DNA of 64,000 nt from an uncultured Oscillibacter sp. (GCA_900544615.1 UQVS01000010.1:1-64000), one strand, 5' to 3'. Numbered from the stretch's first letter, positions 49,890 through 59,371 are shown. The notes: generated by a model from the letters alone, not told the origin. Made by a program: numbers and translations.

Positions 49890-50976
49890 GAAACAGTCCC
49901 TGTTCCACATTGCCAAGCGGGACGCGCTGCCGTGGTACAAGAGCTTCGCCATCCGGGGCTGCGCCATTGTGCTGGCGCTGATCGTCTGCGCCGTCGTCAC
50001 CATGCTGATGACCGGCGAAAACCCCGTCAGCATTTATGCAACGATTTTCAAGGGCGCCTTCGGCTCCGCCCGAAAGACCTGGGTCACATTCCAGAATCTG
50101 GCGGTGCTGCTGGGGATTTCTCTGGCGGTGACGCCGGCGTTCAAAATGCGGTTCTGGAATATCGGCGCAGAGGGGCAGGTACTCATCGGCTGCCTTGCCA
50201 CTGCGGCCTGCATGATCTGTCTGGGCGATAAACTGCCAAACGCCGTGCTGATTCTCGTCAGCCTGATCGCGGCGCTGGCCGCCGGCGGCCTGTGGGGTTT
50301 TCTGCCCGCTTTCTTCAAGGCAAAATGGAACACCAACGAGACGCTGTTCACCCTGATGATGAACTACATTGCCACCCAGCTGGCGGCGTTCTTTATCATT
50401 GTGTGGGAGGTCCCCAAGGGCGCAGGCAAGATCGGCATCATCAACCAGAATACGGAGGCCGGGTGGCTGCCGGTTGTCGGCGGGCAGAAGTACCTGCTGG
50501 TGATTCTGGTGGTGGCGATCCTGACGGTGTTTATGTATATCTATCTGAATTACAGCAAGCACGGCTATGAGATCGCCGTGGTGGGCGAGAGCCAGCGGAC
50601 GGCCAGCTATGCCGGCATTAAAGTGGAGCGGGTCATTATCCGCACCATGGTGCTCTCCGGCGCGGTGTGCGGCCTGATGGGGCTGCTGCTGACGGCGGGC
50701 ACGGATCACACCCTTACCACCACCATCGTTGGCGGCCGGGGCTTCACCGCCGTCATGGTATCCTGGATGGCGAAGTTCAACCCCATCATTATGGTGTTCA
50801 CCAGCCTGCTGCTGGTGGTTCTGGGGCGGGGCGCCAGCGAAATTTCCAGCACCTTCGGCCTGAACCAGTCCTTCTCCGATATTCTCACCGGCATCATCCT
50901 GTTTTTCATCATCGGCAGCGAATTCTTCATCACCTATCAGGTCAGCCTGCGCAAGAGCGGAAAGAAGGAGGCATAA
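49882..50976 (+). CDS. Nucleoside ABC transporter permease (YufP/BmpD-like)
   Basis: A 364-residue membrane protein of the BPD_transp_2 family with about ten hydrophobic segments. Conserved parts are LLGISLAVTPAFKMRFWNIGAEGQVLIG, NTNETLFTLMMNYIA and VVGESQRTASYAGIKVERVI (EAA-like cytoplasmic loop). It starts inside the end of the ATPase gene with GAAGGAGG upstream. It pairs with the next permease to form the heterodimeric channel. Confidence 0.93.
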   Translation: MNKKQSLFHIAKRDALPWYKSFAIRGCAIVLALIVCAVVTMLMTGENPVSIYATIFKGAFGSARKTWVTFQNLAVLLGISLAVTPAFKMRFWNIGAEGQVLIGCLATAACMICLGDKLPNAVLILVSLIAALAAGGLWGFLPAFFKAKWNTNETLFTLMMNYIATQLAAFFIIVWEVPKGAGKIGIINQNTEAGWLPVVGGQKYLLVILVVAILTVFMYIYLNYSKHGYEIAVVGESQRTASYAGIKVERVIIRTMVLSGAVCGLMGLLLTAGTDHTLTTTIVGGRGFTAVMVSWMAKFNPIIMVFTSLLLVVLGRGASEISSTFGLNQSFSDILTGIILFFIIGSEFFITYQVSLRKSGKKEA

Positions 50977-50979
50977 GCT

Positions 50980-51975
50980 ATGTTTTTTGATTTTGCATCG
51001 TTCCTTCCCCGGGCCGTGATGCAGGGCATCCCCCTGCTGTACGGCAGCACCGGCGAGATCCTGACGGAGAAATCCGGCAACCTGAATCTGGGTATCCCCG
51101 GCATCATGTATGTGGGCGGTATCTGCGGCGTTATCGGCGCGTTCTTCTATGAGCAGGCGGTTCCGGCGGCGGAGATGAACGGCCTGCTGGCGGTTGGGAT
51201 CCCCATGCTCTGCTCCCTGCTTGGCTCCCTGCTGATGGGGCTGCTGTACTGCCTGCTGACCGTGACGCTGCGGGCCAATCAGAACGTCACCGGTCTGGCC
51301 ATGACCACCTTCGGCGTGGGCGTGGGCAACTTCTTCGGCGGTTCCCTGATCAAGCTGACCGGCAGCGAGGTTCCCTCCATCGCCCTCTCTGCTACCAGCG
51401 CCTACTTCAGCAAGTCCCTGCCCTTTGCCGGGAAGCTGGGGGTGTTTGGCCAGATGTTCCTGTCCTACGGCTTTCTGGCATATCTGGCCATTGTGCTGGC
51501 GCTGTTCAGCTCCTATTTCCTCAAGCATACCCGCGCGGGCCTGCACCTGCGGGCTGTGGGCGAGAGCGCTTCCACAGCCGACGCCGCCGGTATCAACGTG
51601 ACCAAGTACAAGTATCTGGCCACCTGCATCGGCAGCATGATCGCCGGACTCGGCGGACTGTACTATGTCATGGACTACGCCTGCGGCGTCTGGTCCAATA
51701 ACGCCTTCGGCGACCGGGGCTGGCTGGCCATCGCACTGGTGATTTTCACCATCTGGCGTCCCAATGTCAGCGTGCTGGCCTCCATCCTGTTCGGCGGCTT
51801 CTACATTCTCTACCTCTACATCCCCACAGGAACCAATCTGGCAATCAAGGAGCTTTACAAAATGCTCCCCTATGTGGTGACGCTGGCGGTTCTGATCATC
51901 GTGTCCCTGCGGAAAAAGCGGGAGGATCAGCCTCCTGCGTCTCTGGGACTCAGCTTCTTCCGGGAAGAACGGTAA
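50980..51975 (+). CDS. Nucleoside ABC transporter permease (YufQ/BmpE-like)
   Basis: A 331-residue BPD_transp_2 permease. IPLLYGSTGEILTEKSGNLNLGIPGIMYVGG and LRAVGESASTADAAGINVTKYKY are the family blocks. It begins three bases after the first permease and ends before a strong terminator. Same role as its partner. Confidence 0.93.
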   Translation: MFFDFASFLPRAVMQGIPLLYGSTGEILTEKSGNLNLGIPGIMYVGGICGVIGAFFYEQAVPAAEMNGLLAVGIPMLCSLLGSLLMGLLYCLLTVTLRANQNVTGLAMTTFGVGVGNFFGGSLIKLTGSEVPSIALSATSAYFSKSLPFAGKLGVFGQMFLSYGFLAYLAIVLALFSSYFLKHTRAGLHLRAVGESASTADAAGINVTKYKYLATCIGSMIAGLGGLYYVMDYACGVWSNNAFGDRGWLAIALVIFTIWRPNVSVLASILFGGFYILYLYIPTGTNLAIKELYKMLPYVVTLAVLIIVSLRKKREDQPPASLGLSFFREER

Positions 51976-51978
51976 GTG

Positions 51979-52011
51979 AAAAGCGGCTTTCTGTTGGAAA
52001 GCCGCTTTTTT
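51979..52011 (+). terminator. Terminator of the nucleoside transporter operon
   Basis: AAAAGCGGCTTTC (51979-51991) pairs with GAAAGCCGCTTTT (51997-52009), ending in T6. Confidence 0.85.
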
Positions 52012-52119
52012 ACGCAAAAAAGGTCAACCAATCGCAGAAATAATTAAAAGCCAGAAATCATTAGTAAAAATTATAATAGATATGTGAATTTCCTGCTTTT
52101 CTTACGGGAAAAACCATTC

Positions 52120-52170
52120 TATAATGGATCGGTTGAAAAAATAAATCCAAACTGTGCAGCTGCTGCACAG
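52120..52170 (+). promoter_or_regulatory. purA promoter element and leader hairpin
   Basis: A perfect TATAAT (52120-52125) has no good -35. In the leader CTGTGCAG (52152-52159) and CTGCACAG (52163-52170) form a perfect 8-bp stem with a 3-base loop just before the purA ribosome binding site. It may affect translation or be an operator; no purine riboswitch is seen. Confidence 0.45.
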
Positions 52171-52191
52171 GAATCTTGGGAGGCAATGAAT

Positions 52192-53466
52192 ATGGCGAAC
52201 TGTGCAATCGTTGGTATTAACTGGGGCGATGAGGGAAAAGGCCGCATGGTGGACTACCTCACCAGCCATTATGACGTGGTGGTGCGGTATCAGGGCGGCG
52301 GCAACGCCGGCCATACCGTGGTGAATGACAAGGGTACCTTTGCCCTGCATCTGCTGCCCTCCGGCATTTTCCGGGAGGGTGTGGTGAACATTCTGGGAAA
52401 CGGCGTGGCGCTGGACTGCGAGAACCTGCTGAATGAGATGAACACCATCCGGAATGCGGGCGTCCCCATCACCCCGGAGAATCTGAAGATCAGCGACCGG
52501 GCGTCCCTGCTGCTGCCCTGGCACCGGGAACTGGACGGTCTGGAAGAGGCCCGTCTGGCGGACAAGAAGTACGGTTCCACCAAGCAGGGAATCGCGCCGT
52601 TCTACTCTGACAAGTACCAGAAAAAGACGGTGATGGCCGGGGAGCTGCTGCATCCGCAGCACCTGAAGGAGCATCTGGCAGATCTGCTGGAGTGGAAGAA
52701 CCTGACCCTCCAGAAAGTGTACGGCGCCAAGGGCTATACCTTGGAGGAGCTGCTAAACTGGGTGGATACCTACTGCGAGGCGGTCAAGCCCTATATCACG
52801 GATACCACCCGCTTCCTGCGGGATGCCCAGAAGGCGGGCAAGTCCATCCTCTTTGAGGCCCAGCTGGGCGCGCTCCGGGACCTGGATTACGGTATCTATC
52901 CCTACACCACCTCCTCCAACTCCGTGGCGGCCTATGCCCCTGTGGGTTCCGGCCTGCCTACCGCCAAGCTGGACGAGGTTGTGGGCGTGGTGAAGGCTTA
53001 TTCCTCCTGCGTGGGCGAGGGCCCCTTTGTGTGTGAAATGTTCGGGGAAGAGGGCCAGAAGCTCCGGGATGCCGGTGGGGAGTACGGCGCAAAGACCGGC
53101 CGTCCCCGCCGGGTCGGTCCTATCGATCTGGTGGCCACCCGCTACGGCGTGCAGGTTCAGGGCGCGACCAACATTGCCCTGACCAAGCTGGATATTCTCA
53201 GCTATATGGACAAGATCCCCGTCTGCGCCCACTATGAGCTGGACGGCCAGCAGACCGATGAGTTCCCGTTCCCTGTCTGTTTGCAGGATGCCAAGCCGGT
53301 GGTTGAATATGTGGACGGTTGGCAGAGCGACATTTCCAAGGCCCGCAGCTGGGAAGATCTGCCGGAGAATGCCCGGAAGTACGTGGAGTATGTGGAGAAG
53401 GCCATTGGCTGCCACATCGGCTATGTATCTGTGGGCGCAGAGCGGGACAGCCTGATTATCCGGTAA
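52192..53466 (+). CDS. purA: Adenylosuccinate synthetase
   Basis: A 424-residue GTP-dependent ligase that makes adenylosuccinate from IMP and aspartate, the first step to AMP. The N-terminal P-loop is INWGDEGKGRMVDYL, then RYQGGGNAGHTV and the substrate loop GSTKQGIAPFYSDK. The GTP-binding end region is ISVGAERD-like (YVSVGAERDSLI). The start ATG 52192 has GGAGG eight bases upstream; ATG 52186 is too close. purB follows. Confidence 0.97.
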   Translation: MANCAIVGINWGDEGKGRMVDYLTSHYDVVVRYQGGGNAGHTVVNDKGTFALHLLPSGIFREGVVNILGNGVALDCENLLNEMNTIRNAGVPITPENLKISDRASLLLPWHRELDGLEEARLADKKYGSTKQGIAPFYSDKYQKKTVMAGELLHPQHLKEHLADLLEWKNLTLQKVYGAKGYTLEELLNWVDTYCEAVKPYITDTTRFLRDAQKAGKSILFEAQLGALRDLDYGIYPYTTSSNSVAAYAPVGSGLPTAKLDEVVGVVKAYSSCVGEGPFVCEMFGEEGQKLRDAGGEYGAKTGRPRRVGPIDLVATRYGVQVQGATNIALTKLDILSYMDKIPVCAHYELDGQQTDEFPFPVCLQDAKPVVEYVDGWQSDISKARSWEDLPENARKYVEYVEKAIGCHIGYVSVGAERDSLIIR

Positions 53467-53556
53467 CAATACTGTTGGTTTCCCGACGCAGACAGGGAAC
53501 TGCTACGCCGGTTTCCGGCGGACTCTATGTAATATTCTGAGTGGAGAGGAACATTT

Positions 53557-54975
53557 ATGAGCAAGGATACGTATGAATCCCCATTGGCTTCCCGCTATGC
53601 GTCCCGGTATATGCTGCACCTGTTTTCCCCGGATATGCGGTTCCAGACCTGGCGGCGGCTGTGGGTGGAACTGGCACGGGCGGAGCATGATCTGGGCCTG
53701 CCCATTACGGCGGAGCAGGTGGCGGAGCTGGAAGCCCATGTGACCGATATCGACTATGCGGCTGCAGAACAGCGGGAAAAGGAAGTCCGCCACGACGTCA
53801 TGGCCCATGTGTATGCTTACGGGCTGGCAGCCCCTTCTGCGGCCGGCATCATCCATCTGGGGGCCACCAGCTGCTATGTCACCGACAATGCAGACCTGAT
53901 CCTGTACCGGGACGGCCTGAAGTATCTCCGGGGACAGATCCTGTCCGTGATGCTGAATCTCTCTGCCTTTATCCGGCGGTATGCCGCCACGCCGACGCTG
54001 GGCTATACCCATTACCAGCCTGCCCAGCCGGTGACGGTGGGCAAGCGGGCCGCGCTGTGGATGCAGGATTTCCGTTCCGATCTGGAGGAGCTGGATCATG
54101 TGCTGGCTGCCATGCGTTTTCTGGGCTGCCGGGGTACCACCGGCACGGAAGCCAGCTTCATGGATCTCTTTGAGGGGGACGGAGCGAAAATCGACGAAAT
54201 GAACCGCCGGATCGCCGCAGCCTTTGGCTTTGACAAGTGCTTCTCCGTCTGCGGCCAGACCTATCCCCGGAAAGCCGACAGCCGCATCCTGAACGTGCTT
54301 TCCTCCATTGCCCAGAGCGCTTACCGCATGGCCAACGACATTCGTCTTTTGCAGCATGACCGGCAGGTGGAGGAACCCTTTGAGAAGAACCAGATCGGCT
54401 CCAGCGCCATGGCCTACAAGCGCAATCCCATGCGTTCCGAGCGGATCTGCTCTCTGAGCCGCTACCTGATGGCGGACGCCGCCAACGCGCCTATGACGGC
54501 CTCCGTCCAGTGGATGGAGCGGACGCTGGACGATTCTGCCAACCGCCGGATCTCTCTGCCGGAGGGCTTCCTCTGCGCGGATGCGGTGCTGCGGCTGTGC
54601 CAGAATGTGACCAACGGCCTCCACGTCAACGAGAAGATCGTGGACCGTACCATCCGGGAGTATCTGCCGTTTCTGGCCACGGAAAACATCATGATGGAGG
54701 CTGTGAAGCGGGGCGGCAACCGGCAGGAGCTGCACGAGAAGATTCGCCAGCACTCCATGGCGGCGACGGCCCGGATGAAAGAGGGCGAACCCTGCGACCT
54801 GCTGGACCGTCTGGCCGCCGACCCGGCCTTCGGCATGACCCGCGCGGAACTGGATGCCGTGATGGATCCTTCCCTGTACATCGGCCGCTGCAAGGAGCAG
54901 GCTGAACAGCTGCTGGCGGAGTATGCGCCGCTGCTGGCGGACGCTAAGACTGCCGATGGCGCCATCAGCCTGTGA
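53557..54975 (+). CDS. purB: Adenylosuccinate lyase
   Basis: A 472-residue fumarase-superfamily lyase acting on adenylosuccinate and SAICAR. The blocks are HLGATSCYVTDNADLIL, GYTHYQPAQPVTVGKR, and the flexible signature loop IGSSAMAYKRNPMRSE. The loop carries the catalytic Ser; the family's common Pro after M is Ala here, as in many lyases of this branch. It lies 90 bases after purA and ends before a terminator. Confidence 0.97.
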   Translation: MSKDTYESPLASRYASRYMLHLFSPDMRFQTWRRLWVELARAEHDLGLPITAEQVAELEAHVTDIDYAAAEQREKEVRHDVMAHVYAYGLAAPSAAGIIHLGATSCYVTDNADLILYRDGLKYLRGQILSVMLNLSAFIRRYAATPTLGYTHYQPAQPVTVGKRAALWMQDFRSDLEELDHVLAAMRFLGCRGTTGTEASFMDLFEGDGAKIDEMNRRIAAAFGFDKCFSVCGQTYPRKADSRILNVLSSIAQSAYRMANDIRLLQHDRQVEEPFEKNQIGSSAMAYKRNPMRSERICSLSRYLMADAANAPMTASVQWMERTLDDSANRRISLPEGFLCADAVLRLCQNVTNGLHVNEKIVDRTIREYLPFLATENIMMEAVKRGGNRQELHEKIRQHSMAATARMKEGEPCDLLDRLAADPAFGMTRAELDAVMDPSLYIGRCKEQAEQLLAEYAPLLADAKTADGAISL

Positions 54976-54988
54976 TGGAAATCGGAAT

Positions 54989-55027
54989 AAAAAAGCGTGG
55001 ACTTTTTCAAAAGTCCACGCTTTTTTT
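54989..55027 (+). terminator. Terminator of purB
   Basis: AAAAAGCGTGGACTTTT pairs with AAAAGTCCACGCTTTTT around TC, ending in T7. It lies directly beside the opposite-facing terminator at 55032-55059. Confidence 0.9.
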
Positions 55028-55031
55028 GCGG

Positions 55032-55059
55032 AAAAACCCCACCGGCGCAGCCGGTGGGG
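55032..55059 (-). terminator. Terminator of thyA-folA
   Basis: On the minus strand CCCCACCGGC TGC GCCGGTGGGG (55059-55037) is followed by TTTTT (55036-55032). Confidence 0.9.
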
Positions 55060-55112
55060 AAGTTAGCTCAGTCTCTGAAACCGATTGCCGGGGCAAGCGA
55101 AGAAAGCAGAGG

Positions 55113-55604
55113 TCACTTTTCCTCGCGGACATACTCCACAAACTGATAGGTCAGGCCGTTTTCCGTGACAGGGGCCTCTGCGCACGCTTCCGCCCATTCC
55201 GGCAGACTGTCCAGATCGGGAAAGAAAGTGTCGGCGTCCGTCACAGCAGCGTTCACACGGGTGATGTATGCCCGGCTGCACCGATCCAGCAGGGCGGCGT
55301 AAATACTGCCGCCGCCGATCAGCCAGACGTCGCTGCCGCCGCCTGCCAGTGCCAGCGCCTCTGCCGGACTGTGAACCACCTCGCAGCCCTCCCGCTGAAA
55401 AGCGGGATCTCTGGTAATGACGATGTTCCGCCGTTTGGGCAGGGGCCTGCCGCCGGGGAAGGAGTCCAGCGTTTTCCGGCCCATAATCAGGGTGCCGCCG
55501 GCGGTGAGGGTGCGGAAGCGCTTCATGTCCCCCGGCAGGGAGAACAGCAGACCGTTATCCCGGCCAATGGCCCAGTTCCGATCCACAGCAACAATCGCGT
55601 TCAT
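55113..55604 (-). CDS. folA: Dihydrofolate reductase
   Basis: A 163-residue NADPH-dependent enzyme regenerating tetrahydrofolate. It opens MNAIVAVDRNWAIGRDNGLLFSLP. The blocks GGTLIMGRKTLDSFPGGRPLP, NIVITRD and WLIGGGSIYAALL are the substrate and cofactor motifs, and the acidic residue is in LPGDMKRF. It lies nine bases after thyA. thyA consumes methylene-THF and releases the dihydrofolate that FolA recycles; folT with its THF riboswitch covers uptake. Confidence 0.97.
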   Translation of the reverse strand: MNAIVAVDRNWAIGRDNGLLFSLPGDMKRFRTLTAGGTLIMGRKTLDSFPGGRPLPKRRNIVITRDPAFQREGCEVVHSPAEALALAGGGSDVWLIGGGSIYAALLDRCSRAYITRVNAAVTDADTFFPDLDSLPEWAEACAEAPVTENGLTYQFVEYVREEK

Positions 55605-55613
55605 GGCTCCTCC

Positions 55614-56444
55614 TTAAATGGCAATGGGGATTTTGTCCTCAAAGGGGGCGGGTGTGTAGTTCTCCATGGTGAAGCTGTCGCGGGTAAACGCATAAAAATC
55701 CGTGACAGAGGGATCAACGGTGAACTGCGGTGCCGGGGCGGGTGTCTGGGTCAGCATCTTTTCCACAATGGGAACATGGCGGTCGTAAATGTGGGCGTCG
55801 GCGATGACGTGAACCAGTTCACCGGGAATCAGGCCGCTGACCTGAGCAAACATATGCACCAGCACGGCATACTGCACCACATTCCAGTTGTTGGCGGCCA
55901 GCATATCCTGACTCCGTTGGTTTAGAATGGCGTTGAGTACGTTCCCGGAGACGTTGAAGGTCATGGAGTACGCGCAGGGATAGAGGTGCATTTCGGAGAG
56001 ATCTGCAAAATTATAGATGTTGGTGAGGATCCGGCGGCTGGCTGGGTTGTGCTTCAGGTCATAAAGCACCCGATCCACTTGATCCATGTCCCCTTCGGGA
56101 TAGTGGTGCTTCACGCCCAGCTGATAGCCGTAGGCCTTACCGATGGAGCCGGTTTCGTCCGCCCACTGATCCCAGATTTTGGCATTGAGGTCATGTACAT
56201 TGTTTGACTTCTTCTGCCAGATCCACAGCAGCTCATCCACCGCTGTTTTCCAGTAGGTGCGGCGGATGGTGAGGATGGGGAACTCTTTCTGGAGATCATA
56301 ACGGTTGACGATGCCGAATTTTTTGATGGTATGGGCAGGGGAACCGTCCTCCCAGCGGGGGCGAACGCTCTGATCGGTGTCCCAGACGCCGTGATCCAGA
56401 ATCTCCCGGATATTCTGCATAAAGATCTGGTCAGCGTAACTCAT
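55614..56444 (-). CDS. thyA: Thymidylate synthase
   Basis: A 276-residue enzyme converting dUMP to dTMP. The catalytic Cys is in EMHLYPCAYSMTFNV. QRSQDMLAANNWNVVQYAVLVHM holds the conserved Arg and Asn-rich segment, and HVIADAHIYDRHV is the substrate-binding end. PC-A-Y in place of the classical PCHM is seen in the Firmicute ThyA branch. It is first in a two-gene operon with folA. Confidence 0.96.
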   Translation of the reverse strand: MSYADQIFMQNIREILDHGVWDTDQSVRPRWEDGSPAHTIKKFGIVNRYDLQKEFPILTIRRTYWKTAVDELLWIWQKKSNNVHDLNAKIWDQWADETGSIGKAYGYQLGVKHHYPEGDMDQVDRVLYDLKHNPASRRILTNIYNFADLSEMHLYPCAYSMTFNVSGNVLNAILNQRSQDMLAANNWNVVQYAVLVHMFAQVSGLIPGELVHVIADAHIYDRHVPIVEKMLTQTPAPAPQFTVDPSVTDFYAFTRDSFTMENYTPAPFEDKIPIAI

Positions 56445-56488
56445 GATGCGTCCTCCCCAAAGCTTGATTCATTGCAAAAATTATAAAT

Positions 56489-56517
56489 AGTATAACAGAG
56501 CGGGGCTGGATATGCAA
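56489..56517 (-). promoter_or_regulatory. Promoter of thyA-folA
   Basis: On the minus strand: TTGCAT (56517-56512), 17 bp, TATACT (56494-56489). No clear terminator separates it from aroQ, so the aro operon may also read through. Confidence 0.65.
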
Positions 56518-56559
56518 GACATTTCCATGGCCGCGCGGCTCTGTAAACGCGCAGGCTGC

Positions 56560-56994
56560 TTATTTGCTCAGATAGCCTTTCAGGAACTTCACGGCTTCCA
56601 CATAGCCCTGGAAACCCAGCCCCTTGTAGGTCTTGACGCAGGCCATGCCTGCGTAGGAGATCTGCCGGAAAGGCTCCCGGCTGTCCACATCAGAGATGTG
56701 GACTTCCACGGCGGGAATGGCCACCGCCTTCAGCGCGTCCAGAATGGCCACGCTGGTGTGGGTATAGGCGGCGGGGTTGATAACGATGCCGTCATATACG
56801 CCGTAGGCCGCCTGAATGGCGTCTACAATAGCGCCCTCATGGTTAGACTGGAAGAAGTCCACGCCGATTCCCTCGGCGTCGCAGGCGGCGCGGACGAGAG
56901 AGAGCAGGGCTTCATAATTCTGACTGCCGTAAATGGCAGGTTCCCGCAGCCCCAGAAGGTTCAGGTTCGGGCCGTTGATGACCAGAAATTTCAT
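56560..56994 (-). CDS. aroQ: 3-dehydroquinate dehydratase, type II
   Basis: A 144-residue dodecameric type II enzyme. It opens FLVINGPNLNLLGLREP with the lid Arg and Tyr (IYG). QSNHEGAIVDAIQ, INPAAYTHTSVAI and the catalytic His in EVHISDVDSREPFR complete the signatures. It is the last gene of the aro operon and starts within the stop of the aroE-aroK fusion (4-base overlap). Confidence 0.97.
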   Translation of the reverse strand: MKFLVINGPNLNLLGLREPAIYGSQNYEALLSLVRAACDAEGIGVDFFQSNHEGAIVDAIQAAYGVYDGIVINPAAYTHTSVAILDALKAVAIPAVEVHISDVDSREPFRQISYAGMACVKTYKGLGFQGYVEAVKFLKGYLSK

Positions 56995-58211
56995 GACAGT
57001 GCCTCCTTGATGGTATTCAGGGTGTCCTCCAGCGCACCGTCGTTGGAAACGGTGACGTCGGCAAACTGCGCGTACAGCGGCTTTCGCCGGGCATAGAGCT
57101 GGGAGAGATCCGTGGACTGGGAGATGGGCCGCCCGTCTGTGGGCAGCTTGGAAAGATCCCGCGTCAGGCAGAAAATGGTGCCATTCTGGTGCAGCAGCGG
57201 GTAGTTTTCCCGCCGGGTGACGCAGCCGCCGCCGGTGGAGAGAATGATGCCGGAGCGTTTTCCCTGCTCCGCCAGAACTTCCGTTTCCAGCGCCCGGAAG
57301 CCCCCCTCGCCGGATCGGGCAAAGATCTCCGGGATGGACATCCCCGCTTTTTCGGTAATCAGGGCGTCAGCCTCCACCACCTCGCGGTTCAGCGCCGCGC
57401 CCAGAGCGGAGGCCACGGTGGACTTGCCGCAGCCGGGCATCCCGATGAGGATGATGTTCCGCAGGCGGCTGTGGATGATGCGCTCCACCCGCTCCAAAGC
57501 ACTGTCGTCAATGGGCGTGCCGGAGAACTGCTCGCTGGAGCGTTTGGCCTGCGCCACCAGCATGGAAAGCCCGCTGACATGGGGAATCCCCAGCTCCTCC
57601 GCCTGTAGGATCAGCGCTGTCCGGGCGGGGTTGTATACAATGTCCAGCACGCCCTGACAGCAGGGGAACTGCTTCAGATCCACCGCCGCGGAGCCGTTGT
57701 GGGGATACATCCCCACCGGCGTGGTGTTGGCGATGATCTCCGCGTCGGCGTGGCGGTCCAGATTGGTATAGTTGTCCGGGCCGCTGCGGGAGATGACGGT
57801 GACATGAGCGCCCAGCTGTTCCAGCGCGGCCTTCACCGTAACGGATGCACCGCCGCTGCCCAGCACCAGCGCCTTCTTTCCGGCGGGAGAGATCCCACTG
57901 CGGCGCACCATATAGAGAAAGCCGTAAAGATCGGTGTTGTCGCCGTACAGCGTGCCGTCCGGCCGGCGGACGATGGTGTTGACGCTTTGCAGCTTCGCTG
58001 CCGCGTCTGACAGCTCCGTGCAATAGGAAACCACCGCTTTTTTATAGGGGATGGTGACATTCAGGCCGTCCCAGCTGCCGGAGGTCAGAAAGCTGCCCAG
58101 ACGCTCTCTGGGGACTTCAAAGAGCCGGTAGTCGTAATCGCCCAGCTCATGGTGAATCATGGGGGAGTAGCTGTGGCCCAGCGTCTCGCCCAGCAAACCG
58201 CAATGCAACAT
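56991..58211 (-). CDS. Bifunctional shikimate dehydrogenase / shikimate kinase (AroE-AroK fusion)
   Basis: 406 residues holding two consecutive steps. Residues 1-250 are shikimate dehydrogenase: GHSYSPMIH for substrate binding, the catalytic K58 in VTIPYKKAV, D94 in GDNTDLYGF and NADP-binding LVLGSGGASVTV. Residues about 252-406 are shikimate kinase: Walker A GMPGCGKST (257-265), EADALITEKAGMSIPEIF, GGFRALETEVL and STGGGCVTRRENY. No stop or frameshift separates them, so this is a true fusion. It overlaps pheA by one base and aroQ by four. Confidence 0.95.
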   Translation of the reverse strand: MLHCGLLGETLGHSYSPMIHHELGDYDYRLFEVPRERLGSFLTSGSWDGLNVTIPYKKAVVSYCTELSDAAAKLQSVNTIVRRPDGTLYGDNTDLYGFLYMVRRSGISPAGKKALVLGSGGASVTVKAALEQLGAHVTVISRSGPDNYTNLDRHADAEIIANTTPVGMYPHNGSAAVDLKQFPCCQGVLDIVYNPARTALILQAEELGIPHVSGLSMLVAQAKRSSEQFSGTPIDDSALERVERIIHSRLRNIILIGMPGCGKSTVASALGAALNREVVEADALITEKAGMSIPEIFARSGEGGFRALETEVLAEQGKRSGIILSTGGGCVTRRENYPLLHQNGTIFCLTRDLSKLPTDGRPISQSTDLSQLYARRKPLYAQFADVTVSNDGALEDTLNTIKEALS

Positions 58212-59350
58212 CAGACCACCTCACTGTAGCTGCCGAGGTAGGAGAACTCCTCGCAAAGACCGGGAAGCTCACTCATCAGCTGCAAAAACTCCGGGGAGTA
58301 CACGGAGGTTTCCAGATCGAAATAGAACATGAACTCGAAGTTCCGATCCGGGATGGGGCGGCTTTCCAGCTTGTTCAGGTTCAGCCCCAGCGCGTAAAAC
58401 CGGTTCAGCAGACGGCACAGGGAACCCGGCTCATGGGGCAGCACCGCCATCAGGCTGGTGCGGTCGGCACCGGGATAGATCTCCAGCTTTTTGGAGATGC
58501 AGATAAAGCGGGTGAAGTTGCTGCCGGTGTCCTGCACGGAGGCTTCCAGACATTCCAGACCGTACAGCTTCATGCAGGAGCGGGAGGAAAGGGCGGCGCA
58601 GTGACCGTCGCTCTCAGCCACCTTCTTGGCGGCCATGGCGGTATTTTCGCAGGGAGTGATCTTCACGCCGGGGAAGCCCAGCAGATACTGCTCGCACTGG
58701 GTGAGGGCCTGCTGATGGGAGAAGATCTCCCGGATGTCCTCCCGCCTGGTGCCGGGCTTGACCAGCAGGTTGTGATCCACCTTCAGCCGCATACTGCGGA
58801 CGATGCGGAAATCGTGCTTCATCATCAGGTCGTAGATGGCGTTGACGCTGCCGGCGGTGCTGTTTTCCAGCGGCAGCACGCCATAGCGGCAAAGCCCGCT
58901 CTCAATGGCGGAGAAAACGGCCTCAAAAGAGGTGAAGTACATGATGTTGGCCAGCTTGAAGAGCTTGTCGCAGGCCAGCTGAGAGTAGGCCCCTGCCACT
59001 CCCTGACAGGCCACGGGAACGTTGGAGGGGAACAGCTTGGGAGTGTTGTCAATGGCGGACTGGATCTCCGCCGTCAGAGCGGTGGAGGCACCGAGCAGCC
59101 GGTTCTGATAGCCGCGGCTCAGTTCAAAAAGCAGGGTATACAGGGACGCGGTATAGTCCTTCATGTTTTCCGGAGCCAGCTCCACCACATTCTGAAGCTT
59201 CTGACGCTCCCGGATGGGGTCCAGTACCGGCAGGCCATGCTCTTTTTTGTAGGCGGCAATGCCGGCGGCAGTTTCCATCCGCTGGGCGAACAGCTCCACC
59301 AACTGGCGGTCGATCCGGTCGATTTGCACGCGATAATCGCTGAGTTCCAT
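58211..59350 (-). CDS. pheA: Bifunctional chorismate mutase / prephenate dehydratase (P-protein)
   Basis: 379 residues. The AroQ-type chorismate mutase is at about 1-90 (YRVQIDRIDRQLVELFAQRM ... VLDPIRERQKL). Prephenate dehydratase is at about 110-285 (GVAGAYSQLACDKLF, LPLENSTAGSVNAIYD, and near the end DTGSNFTRF with the catalytic Thr region). The ACT domain (about 297-379, with LESRPIPDRNFEFMFYFDLE) gives phenylalanine feedback. The final product is phenylpyruvate. It lies 21 bases after aroC. Confidence 0.96.
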   Translation of the reverse strand: MELSDYRVQIDRIDRQLVELFAQRMETAAGIAAYKKEHGLPVLDPIRERQKLQNVVELAPENMKDYTASLYTLLFELSRGYQNRLLGASTALTAEIQSAIDNTPKLFPSNVPVACQGVAGAYSQLACDKLFKLANIMYFTSFEAVFSAIESGLCRYGVLPLENSTAGSVNAIYDLMMKHDFRIVRSMRLKVDHNLLVKPGTRREDIREIFSHQQALTQCEQYLLGFPGVKITPCENTAMAAKKVAESDGHCAALSSRSCMKLYGLECLEASVQDTGSNFTRFICISKKLEIYPGADRTSLMAVLPHEPGSLCRLLNRFYALGLNLNKLESRPIPDRNFEFMFYFDLETSVYSPEFLQLMSELPGLCEEFSYLGSYSEVV

Positions 59351-59371
59351 AGGAAGGTGTACCTCCGAAAT

